Source of the DNA: Acidobacteriaceae bacterium | Lineage (GTDB): Bacteria > Acidobacteriota > Terriglobia > Terriglobales > Acidobacteriaceae | NCBI GenBank assembly: GCA_003165095.1 | Contig: PLSH01000282.1 | Span: 778-7,841 of the forward strand | Length of the DNA stretch: 7,064 nt | Direction: 5' to 3' | Part shown: positions 1 to 5,815 of the stretch, piece by piece | How positions within the stretch are numbered: position 1 is the first letter of the stretch | Layout of the letters: each line of letters opens with the position of its first letter | Translations under genes and position numbers: made by a program | Notes under the pieces: generated by a model | The model's database searches: none | What the model saw: the letters and a program-made list of their open reading frames with translations, nothing else | Told to the model about the DNA's origin: nothing

Positions 1-1
1 C

Positions 2-39
2 GGCCCCTGATCGAGGACCCTCTGGAAACCTGAGGGGCC
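2..39 (-). terminator. Possible terminator hairpin after the TonB-family gene (inverted repeat)
   Basis: The arms GGCCCCT (2-8) and AGGGGCC (33-39) are perfect 7-base inverted repeats. The second arm lies one base past the TGA stop (41-43) of the TonB-family gene. Read on the minus strand this would form a GC-rich stem with a 24-base loop, which could end the two-gene transcript. The place where a T-run would follow lies outside the window, and the loop is long for an intrinsic terminator, so this stays tentative. Confidence 0.3.
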
Positions 40-40
40 C

Positions 41-1300
41 TCATCCAAGCAGAGAAAAAACCACTTCTACCGTTGTCTCTGCATCAACCGGCTGGTTGTC
101 CAGTTTATAGGGCTTGTAGCGCCATGTCCGAACGGCGTCGACAGCAGACTGCCGCAACATGGGAGGGCCGCTCACAACCTGCACGTCCTTGATAATTCCC
201 GTGGCAGAAATGGTAGCTTTGAGCAATACTCTGCCTTCGACGCGAGCCGATTTGGCGATAGGCGGATAAATAGGCTGAGTCCTCTGAACAAGCAGACCCA
301 CCGCAACGCCCTCTGAGATGGTCACGACTTTGGGAGCCACTCCTCTTACTTTGGCTCCCTGCCCGCTGAAGACGCTGCCGATCGGGCTGTTGGAGCTCAC
401 ACCTTCCATTCCGGCCGCGCTAATGCGTGTTGTGGGTGGCGCTTCCTCGGCGGCCCTGGGGTCGATAGCATGGGAGATTCGCGCTGGTGTAGCCAGCTGG
501 TCGCTCATCATCTGCGACTGCACCTGGGGTGCGTCCGCAACCTGATCGACCGCAGTATGCGCTGCCGGATCCGAGTTGGACGCCGCCGGCTGTCTAGCTG
601 GAGACGGCTTTGCGGAAGACGCAGCCTGAAGAGCACTCACGTTTGTCGCTGCCGGCGCCTGCGTTCCGGTTGCCACAGCCTGACGTACGACCGGCTGCTT
701 CACCGTGGAGGGTCTGGCCCGGAAGAACACGAGCGACAGGACGAGCAGAACCAGAACCACGCCGCCGGAAATGGCTGCCGCCATGGTCCAGTTTTTGCGG
801 GGGCGAATTCCCTCTTCCACATTAAGGCTTTTGGAATGAAACGACTGGAAGAGGAATTGATCGTCCTCGGTCAGCGCGCCTGCCTGGGGCGAGGCTGTGG
901 AATGTGACTCGCCCGCCGCAGCGCCGTTCGATCCGCGGGGCTGCTGAGCTCCTTCGTTGATGACACGGACAGGCGCCGGTTTAGGCGAAGCGGTGCCGGG
1001 CAACTTGTCCACCACATCGTTAATGGACCTTAGCCGTCGGAAAAAGGCTTCTTCCTCTTCGTCGAACTTGGCTGGCGCGGATGAATGGACGATACGCAGC
1101 ACATTCGCCAAAGGCTCTTCGGCAGCATGCGGTCCTGCGAGCTGCGCAGCCGTCACGGGAGCAACGTCGGGTCCAGGGACGGTTGCGGGGCCGTCAGAAT
1201 TGACGGAATGAGGCGCCGAAGAAGCTCCGCCATCCCATTCGGCGAAATCCTCAGGAAGCGTATCGGGTAATCCGTGCCTTATTTCCGCTGGAGATGCCAT
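41..1300 (-). CDS. TonB-family protein with long cytoplasmic N-terminus
   Basis: This 419-residue protein has the TonB C-terminal domain at about residues 335-419. Visible hallmarks are the QPIYPPIAK stretch, the VEGRVLLKATIS strand, the VVSGPPMLRQSAVDAVRTW helix region and the WRYKPY motif, ending in VEVVFSLLG. One membrane segment lies at about residues 171-193 after basic residues (RPRKN), and a Pro/Ala/Ser/Gln-rich periplasmic linker follows. In the family this domain contacts outer-membrane receptors or other periplasmic partners. Two features are unusual. About 170 residues precede the membrane segment, where E. coli TonB has about a dozen. The segment also has no histidine, whereas classical TonB has a conserved SHLS-type face that couples to ExbB/ExbD. 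The N-terminal part carries an aromatic-acidic peptide (LPEDFAEWD, residues 15-23) and an acidic patch (DEEEEAFF, residues 80-87). The start is an ATG whose Shine-Dalgarno GGGAG (1311-1315, 10 bases upstream) lies inside the preceding gene. The frames overlap by 22 bases, which suggests translational coupling. No exbB/exbD is seen. The domain call is firm; the role as an energy transducer is not. Confidence 0.88.
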   Translation of the reverse strand: MASPAEIRHGLPDTLPEDFAEWDGGASSAPHSVNSDGPATVPGPDVAPVTAAQLAGPHAAEEPLANVLRIVHSSAPAKFDEEEEAFFRRLRSINDVVDKLPGTASPKPAPVRVINEGAQQPRGSNGAAAGESHSTASPQAGALTEDDQFLFQSFHSKSLNVEEGIRPRKNWTMAAAISGGVVLVLLVLSLVFFRARPSTVKQPVVRQAVATGTQAPAATNVSALQAASSAKPSPARQPAASNSDPAAHTAVDQVADAPQVQSQMMSDQLATPARISHAIDPRAAEEAPPTTRISAAGMEGVSSNSPIGSVFSGQGAKVRGVAPKVVTISEGVAVGLLVQRTQPIYPPIAKSARVEGRVLLKATISATGIIKDVQVVSGPPMLRQSAVDAVRTWRYKPYKLDNQPVDAETTVEVVFSLLG

Positions 1301-4173
1301 TGGCCATCTTCTCCCTTCTCATAAACAGCGCCTTTGTAAGTGCGTGTCTCACGCTGACCTTCCTGGGTGGAGCTGCTTCCGCTGGTTGCCACGTCTCGCT
1401 CGCCTTCCCAAAGGTCGGTCGCGTTTGCGATGCCTGTTTGCGGGAACGGTATCTGCGTGGACGCCGTGAGCAGCGATGCGATATTCGCCAATCCTTCAAC
1501 GACGAGCGCCACGGTTGCCTGCGCAGGCGCGTACTTCTCAATGTCCTCGGGAGTTAAGGTCACGGTGAGAGTGTGAGTTCCCGGCGCCAGCACGTCACCC
1601 GCGGCGGGGCTGTAAACAAACGTTCCCGGTACCGATGCCGTGGCATTGAGCTGGGCGGCGCCGAGGGCAACACCGTAGCGAATGGCGGAGGGATGAGGCC
1701 AGGTGATCCTGGTTGGCGCTGTCTCAGTGACGGCCAGAGATACGGCCGATTGCGCTGCCCTGTAATTGGTAGTGTCCTTTGGAGTGAAGGCAACGGAAAG
1801 GGTATGCGCACCTGCTCCAAGCACATCACCCCCTGCGGGACTGTAGACGAACGTTCCGGGAACCGAGGCCGTGGCGTTGAGTTGTATAGCGTTGAGCGGA
1901 GCGCCGCAGTGGATCGGGTCGGGGGACGGCCATGTGATTACCGGCATTGCCTTGGCGACAATGAGCGATACGGCGGCCTGCACCGAGGTGTAGCTCGAGC
2001 GATCTGCCGGGGTGAAAATGACCGAGGGCGTATGCTCTCCAGCCGCCAGAACGGCGCCGGCTCCCGGGATGTATTCGAACGTCCCCGGAACCGAAGCCGT
2101 GGCACTGAGCTGAGCGGAGCTGAGCGGGTTTCCGTAAATGATTGCATCAGGCTGAGGCCAAGCGATGGCCGGAGTCGCCCTGGCGACGGAAACGGATACG
2201 GTGGCCTGGGTCTGGGCGTAGTTCGTGCTGTTTTCCGGAATGAAGATTGCCTGAAGCGTATGCGTTCCCGCCCCCAGCACCTCACCCGCGCCGGGAGCAT
2301 ATTCGAACCTTCCGGGAACCGACGCCGTGGCATTCAGCTGCGCATCGCTGAGCGCGGCGCCATAGGGCATCGGATGGGGAGCAGCCCAAGCGACCGCCGG
2401 TGTGGCCCTGGCGACTTCAATTGATACCGAGGCTTCAGCCGGAGTGTAATCGGCTTCGTTCGCCGGAACGAATATCACATGCAGCATATGCGTTCCGGCA
2501 TCAAGCAATTCACCCGGAGGAGGAGTGTAAGCAAGCGTACCCGGGACCGACGCCTCCGCTTTAAGCTGAGAGGAGCTGAGCGCGACGCCGTAGGAGATGG
2601 CCTCAGGCTCCGGCCAGCCGATGGTTGGCGTCGCCCTGGAGACAACGATCGTGACAGCAGCCTGTACCGGATGTCCCGCAGAGTCATCGGGCGTGAAAGT
2701 GACCCAGAGCGTGTGCGTTCCCGCCGGGAGCATGTAGCCGGCGCTCGGGGTGAAGACAAATGTCCCGGGGACCGATGCCGAGGCATTGAGTTGAGTATCG
2801 CCAAGCGCGGCGCCACAGGTAATCGGGTCGGGCGCTGGCCATGCAATGGCAGGCGTGACCCCGGCCTTTACCGGCTTCGTACCATTGGCAGGCGTTGGAC
2901 TGAGAATGGAAAGCGGTTTTTCGGTTGTGGAAGCTTTCTCTGTATTATTTCTGCCCAGACCGATGAAGTTGAACCCTTTTTTCTTTCCGTGGGGTACGGG
3001 ACGGCCTGTAACGGAGCTAGCCATTTCGAGGATCTGCCTTGAAATGGGGGAATCCGCGAGCGCGAGCGGAGTTGCGGTGTTCTGCATTTGGCGCACAGCG
3101 TCGTAATCGTCAGGAATCTTCCACTGCACCGGCCTGTTGAGAGCCTTGGCAATATGTTCTTCGCCGATCCCCAGCACCTGGGGCTCGAAGCGGTTGATCA
3201 CGATTTCGAGTTTTGGGCCGCCGGCGTGGAAGAACCGCGAGATCAGGCGGCTTGAATTGCGTAGTTCGGAGATGCCGGCCTGGGTGACCAGGTAGATGGT
3301 AGACGCATCTTTGAAGAGAGTGGTGTCCATTAAATCCACTCTCGAGCCAACGTCGACAATCACATAATCGAATTCCAGCCGGGCGACCGCAGCCAGCTTG
3401 TCAATGCTTGCTGTCGTGGACACGACCTCGGGAACCTTGCTGGGAGCCGCAAGCAGGGATACCCCGGACTGATGCTTAGCCACGAGTTTTTGAAGGAAAC
3501 TTCCATCCAGCCGGTCGGCTTCAAGGAGCGCGCTGTCGGTGGAGTAATCCGCTGCGATTCCCAGGTTGAGCGCAGCGTCTCCCATGGGAAGGCCGAGGTC
3601 GATCAAGAGAGTGCTTTGGTCGGAATCCTGCGCCATGGCGATGGCGAAATTGCAGGCAATGGTGGTGACGCCGGAGCCGCCCTTGGCGCCGAAAAACACC
3701 AGCAGTTTCCCCCGCGTCTTCTTGACGGGGTAAGGTCTCGGGCGGAGGATGGCCGCGGCGCGAACCAGAGCCTCCGCGACCGTGTTCTGGTCGTAGGGAG
3801 GAATCAAGTACTCACGGGCGCCTGCGCGCATGCAACGGACCAAGCGCTCCCGATCGGCGACGGCCGAATAGACCATTACGGTTGCTGTGCCTTTGCTGCA
3901 AATGCTCTCCACCAGATCCAGGGCGGCTCCCGGTTCGCTATCCAGGTCGATGATGATGACGTCGAAGTTCTGCTCCAGCAGCCTCGGCACGTCATCCAGC
4001 GAAGTTGGGTAGGAGGAGAATTCGTGGACCTCAGCTTCACGTCCTTCGGCAAGCGCGCGGGCCATCTCCTGGCGCCGCAATTCGTCCGGGCCGATCAACG
4101 CGATCGACAGCTTCTCAACTCCAATGGAGTCGGAATACCTGGTATCGAAATCCGGTGATAAGCCTGAACTCAT
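1279..4173 (-). CDS. CpaE/TadZ-like receiver-ATPase fused to six Ig-like (MBG-type) repeats
   Basis: This 964-residue protein has four parts. (1) Residues about 20-145 form a receiver-like domain with an Asp at the phosphoacceptor position (D76 in IIIDLDS) and S103. Only one acidic residue follows strand 1 (D30), and the usual KP lysine is replaced (YLIPPYD), so it looks like a pseudo-receiver. (2) Residues about 155-390 form a MinD/ParA-type ATPase. Its deviant Walker A is GAKGGSGVTT: the signature lysine K164 is kept and the usual second lysine is V169, as in CpaE/TadZ. LLIDLGLPMGD (D192) and DYVIVDVGS (D274) follow. CpaE/TadZ proteins position the Tad pilus machine at the pole. (3) Residues 441-893 are six tandem beta-rich repeats. 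(4) Residues 894-964 are a polar tail ending YKGAVYEKGEDGQWHLQRK. No signal peptide or membrane helix is visible, so the whole chain should be cytoplasmic. CpaE proteins usually end near the ATPase domain, so more than half of this chain is additional. The ATG at 4171-4173 is preceded by GGAAGG (4185-4190), 11 bases away. It lies upstream of the TonB-family gene and overlaps it by 22 bases. No other tad/cpa genes are present, so a role in pilus assembly is uncertain. Confidence 0.87.
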   Translation of the reverse strand: MSSGLSPDFDTRYSDSIGVEKLSIALIGPDELRRQEMARALAEGREAEVHEFSSYPTSLDDVPRLLEQNFDVIIIDLDSEPGAALDLVESICSKGTATVMVYSAVADRERLVRCMRAGAREYLIPPYDQNTVAEALVRAAAILRPRPYPVKKTRGKLLVFFGAKGGSGVTTIACNFAIAMAQDSDQSTLLIDLGLPMGDAALNLGIAADYSTDSALLEADRLDGSFLQKLVAKHQSGVSLLAAPSKVPEVVSTTASIDKLAAVARLEFDYVIVDVGSRVDLMDTTLFKDASTIYLVTQAGISELRNSSRLISRFFHAGGPKLEIVINRFEPQVLGIGEEHIAKALNRPVQWKIPDDYDAVRQMQNTATPLALADSPISRQILEMASSVTGRPVPHGKKKGFNFIGLGRNNTEKASTTEKPLSILSPTPANGTKPVKAGVTPAIAWPAPDPITCGAALGDTQLNASASVPGTFVFTPSAGYMLPAGTHTLWVTFTPDDSAGHPVQAAVTIVVSRATPTIGWPEPEAISYGVALSSSQLKAEASVPGTLAYTPPPGELLDAGTHMLHVIFVPANEADYTPAEASVSIEVARATPAVAWAAPHPMPYGAALSDAQLNATASVPGRFEYAPGAGEVLGAGTHTLQAIFIPENSTNYAQTQATVSVSVARATPAIAWPQPDAIIYGNPLSSAQLSATASVPGTFEYIPGAGAVLAAGEHTPSVIFTPADRSSYTSVQAAVSLIVAKAMPVITWPSPDPIHCGAPLNAIQLNATASVPGTFVYSPAGGDVLGAGAHTLSVAFTPKDTTNYRAAQSAVSLAVTETAPTRITWPHPSAIRYGVALGAAQLNATASVPGTFVYSPAAGDVLAPGTHTLTVTLTPEDIEKYAPAQATVALVVEGLANIASLLTASTQIPFPQTGIANATDLWEGERDVATSGSSSTQEGQRETRTYKGAVYEKGEDGQWHLQRK
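1495..2853 (-). repeat. Six tandem Ig-like coding repeats, period about 228 bp
   Basis: The array covers residues 441-893 of the CpaE-like protein. Units, in order of translation, are 2853-2629, 2628-2401, 2400-2173, 2172-1945, 1944-1714 and 1713-1495. The conserved SVPG motif recurs with DNA spacings of 225, 228, 228, 228 and 231 bases. The consensus is roughly ATPxIxWPxPxxIxYG, then LxxxQLNATASVPGTF, YxPxxGxVLxAGTHTL, FTPxDxxxY and a closing hydrophobic strand. This matches the MBG/Ig-like repeats common in large exported proteins of Acidobacteriota. The units are similar but diverged, with no identical copies. Units 1 and 5 share PDPIxCGA, with Cys replacing the Tyr found in the others (C453 and C756). 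The repeat pattern is plain in the sequence; the family name is from recognition. Confidence 0.93.
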
Positions 4174-4379
4174 GGGATACCCTACCTTCCGAATTCAAGA
4201 TTCTTGCCGGCCACCAATGTTTATCGACTGGAAGCCAATCTCGGTACACTCCTCCACTCTTGATTGAGCGGCGGTCCCGCAAATTCGGGAACGTTTTCAA
4301 GGCAAAAACAGCACAAGCTGCATACAAAAGCTCTTGCCAAATACAAAGTGACACGAATCAGGATTGAGACCAAAATCCC

Positions 4380-4415
4380 CACGAAAAGCCGATCATAATC
4401 GATTTCGTGCTTTTC
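4380..4415. promoter_or_regulatory. Imperfect palindrome over the candidate -10 element (possible operator)
   Basis: CACGAAA-AGC-CGAT (4380-4393) and ATCG-A-TTTCGTG (4398-4409) form an interrupted inverted repeat around a CATA centre. Alternatively, GAAAAGC (4383-4389) pairs perfectly with GCTTTTC (4409-4415). Both sit on the candidate -10 and spacer, where a repressor could block transcription of the CpaE-like gene. The symmetry is seen directly; the operator role is inferred. Confidence 0.35.
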
Positions 4416-4418
4416 CAA
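4392..4418 (-). promoter_or_regulatory. Candidate sigma70-type promoter for the CpaE-like/TonB unit
   Basis: On the minus strand a TTGGAA -35 (4413-4418) is followed after 15 bases by TATGAT (-10, 4392-4397). The -10 matches the consensus TATAAT at five of six positions. The spacer is shorter than the optimum of 17, which is the main weakness. It is the best-looking promoter in the AT-rich gap and is oriented toward the CpaE-like gene. Confidence 0.42.
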
Positions 4419-4429
4419 GCCAAAGTTTG

Positions 4430-4463
4430 AACTTTAATAACTGGTTTAGACGTTACTAAAGTT
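4430..4463. promoter_or_regulatory. 12-base inverted repeat upstream of the -35 (possible regulator site)
   Basis: AACTTTAATAAC (4430-4441) and GTTACTAAAGTT (4452-4463) match as inverted repeats at 11 of 12 positions, separated by 10 bases. A third half-site, AAAGTT (4422-4427), forms a second palindrome with AACTTT (4430-4435) across TG. The elements lie 4 to 45 bases upstream of the candidate -35, where activators often bind. The stem is AT-rich and no T-run follows it, so it does not look like a terminator. Confidence 0.45.
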
Positions 4464-4651
4464 TACAGCAAAATTCTGGGGACTCAGATGCCCCGACGTG
4501 AACTCAGAAGAGGTTCGGCATTACGAGGGGCGAGATTTGGCCGATAACCCTGCCACGCATTCTCGGTGGAATGTCGGTTGCGGCTCGATCAGGCGGAGTC
4601 TGCCAGGGGCGTAGAGGCTGACCTCACGTTCTCTGCGCTCGAATGGGGGGA

Positions 4652-5707
4652 CTAATTGCGGGTTTGAGACAGCAGGGTTTCGATCCCGGCCTTTTCCTCG
4701 GCAGTGAGCGCGAGGAGCGGAGAACGTACGCGGCCACCGTAGTAGCCGTTGAAGTCGCAGGCGTACTTGACGCCGGCTATTCCGAGGACGCCGACGATGC
4801 GCTGGTTCGCTTCCGCAATGCGCTGCTGTTTCTCGCCGGCAAGCTCCAGATCGTGATCTTTCCAGGCTAAGTAGATCTCCTGGCAGGCCTGCGGAGCGCA
4901 AGCGGCGAAGGCCAGAATAGCCCCGGATGCGCCGGCCTGCAGGGATTCAAATACGGACGAACCAGAACCGCAAAGCACCTGGAAGCCGACTTCCCTGCTC
5001 CGCGTCTTGAGTGGGGCGGCGGGAGGTGCTGTGGCCAAAGCGATACCGCTTGCCAGACCGCTTGCAGAGACAAATGTTCCGGCCGATTCGGCTGCCGGGG
5101 ACAACATGCGTGCGGTGACCGCCTCAAAGATTGGAGTCACTGTAACGGTGCGGCGAAGCGCGGTTCCAGTGGCGGCTACTGAGGCCCGAATCCGATCGAC
5201 GCTGCCGCTCGAATCCTTGATTCCGATGATATTGGGGTGGTTGGCCAGCTCGGCGATGAGCTCAATGGGGATCTGATAAGGAACGCACTTGGGGATGTTA
5301 TAGAGCAGAACCGGCAGAGGCGAATGGTCGGCGACGCTGCGGAAATAATTCAGCACCGCGGGCGAGGACAATTGGCCGGCGTAATAGCTGGGAGGGCGAA
5401 CGAGGATGGCGTCGTAGTGGAATTCTGCGGCAGCTTCGGCCAGGACGAACGTTGCGCCAACACTCTCGCGGCCCACGCCGGCGATGAGGACTTTTTCCGG
5501 CGCAGTGGCTTCCGCAGCTACCCGCAAGACTTCGCGAGACTCGGCATCGTCGAGCATAACCGCTTCGCCCGTTGAGCCCAGTACGACCATTCCGGCAAGC
5601 AGGCTGCGGGAGTAGCGAGCCATGTTGGCCTCAAGCTTGCGGAAGTAGATCCGCTCGTCGGAATAAAACGGGGTGGTTACCGCGGCAAAGACGCCTTCTA
5701 TCAGCAT
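4652..5707 (-). CDS. DHDPS/DapA-superfamily aldolase, 4-hydroxy-2-oxoglutarate aldolase-like
   Basis: This 351-residue protein is a class I (Schiff-base) TIM-barrel aldolase of the DHDPS/N-acetylneuraminate lyase superfamily. Visible motifs are VTTPF (10-14), the carboxylate-binding loop GSTGE (44-48), a tyrosine pair after RPPS (108-109), catalytic Tyr136 in YNIPK and Schiff-base Lys164 in GIKDSSG. The stretches SPLPVLLYNIP, HPNIIGIKDSSG, GFQVLCGS and GYYGGRVRSPL resemble animal HOGA1, which splits 4-hydroxy-2-oxoglutarate into pyruvate and glyoxylate. This is from memory of the family, so the substrate remains uncertain and a dihydrodipicolinate synthase role is possible. Typical members have about 290-310 residues. 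Here an in-frame insertion at about residues 181-237 separates KDSSG from FQVL. The ATG start is supported by the N-terminus MLIEGVFAAVTTPF, which fits the family, but no clear Shine-Dalgarno is visible. It lies 107 bases after carB on the same strand and could be cotranscribed with it. Confidence 0.87.
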   Translation of the reverse strand: MLIEGVFAAVTTPFYSDERIYFRKLEANMARYSRSLLAGMVVLGSTGEAVMLDDAESREVLRVAAEATAPEKVLIAGVGRESVGATFVLAEAAAEFHYDAILVRPPSYYAGQLSSPAVLNYFRSVADHSPLPVLLYNIPKCVPYQIPIELIAELANHPNIIGIKDSSGSVDRIRASVAATGTALRRTVTVTPIFEAVTARMLSPAAESAGTFVSASGLASGIALATAPPAAPLKTRSREVGFQVLCGSGSSVFESLQAGASGAILAFAACAPQACQEIYLAWKDHDLELAGEKQQRIAEANQRIVGVLGIAGVKYACDFNGYYGGRVRSPLLALTAEEKAGIETLLSQTRN

Positions 5708-5736
5708 GTACTCATTGTAAAACCGAGCCTGCCGGG

Positions 5737-5815
5737 CGGAGCCTCTTCCTGGCTCCGATTGCTACGGAATGGGTCTCGGCCGAGGGGGTGGCGAGTACTG
5801 GAACATCGCAATCGG
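5737..5815 (-). promoter_or_regulatory. Overlapping inverted repeats between carB and the aldolase gene
   Basis: CGGAGCC (5737-5743) pairs with GGCTCCG (5751-5757) around a 7-base loop. CCGATTGC (5755-5762) pairs perfectly with GCAATCGG (5808-5815), which abuts the carB stop. The two stems share bases 5755-5757, so they cannot both form in full. A 10-base palindrome CTCGGCCGAG lies at 5775-5784. On the minus-strand transcript the first hairpin is followed about 13 bases later by a short TTTT. This could be a weak terminator or leader structure; the role is a guess. Confidence 0.3.

Larger units (their letters stand above)
4174..4651. other. Intergenic control region, no supported gene
   Basis: This 478-base gap lies between the aldolase stop and the start of the CpaE-like gene. 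The part around 4290-4480 is clearly more AT-rich than the flanking genes. It contains a candidate promoter (4392-4418), a palindrome over the -10, an inverted repeat upstream of the -35, and a small hairpin TCCCG-6-CGGGA (4275-4290) that would lie in the 5' leader. If the promoter is right, the leader is about 210 bases long. Downstream of the aldolase I see only 4-base stems (for example GGGG/CCCC around 4478-4494), so no convincing terminator. The short hydrophobic reading frames here have no convincing start signals and are not called as genes. Confidence 0.6.

Noticed and set aside
1573..2424. Long plus-strand open frame (283 codons) across the repeat region
   Set aside because: It is antisense to the Ig-like repeats. 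Its length comes from GC-rich, periodic coding sequence on the other strand, and the Arg/Gly-rich product resembles no family.
1495..2853. CRISPR or non-coding satellite reading of the 228-bp repeats
   Set aside because: The units are in-frame protein repeats with codon-level divergence. The length and lack of unique spacers do not fit CRISPR.
3472..4158. Plus-strand open frame (228 codons) antisense to the receiver-ATPase part
   Set aside because: The opposite strand encodes clear conserved domains with all their motifs. The product here has no recognisable features.
41..4173. A complete Tad/Flp pilus locus
   Set aside because: Only a CpaE/TadZ-like ATPase is present. No CpaF, TadB/TadC, secretin, prepilin or prepilin peptidase is in the window.
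4221..4418. Small hydrophobic minus-strand frame (65 codons) in the intergenic gap
   Set aside because: It starts with TTG, has no Shine-Dalgarno, overlaps the candidate promoter and runs into the leader. T-rich DNA gives hydrophobic codons by chance.
4478..4494. GGGG/CCCC hairpin as a terminator for the aldolase gene
   Set aside because: The stem is only 4 base pairs with a 9-base loop, and no proper T-run follows on the minus strand.
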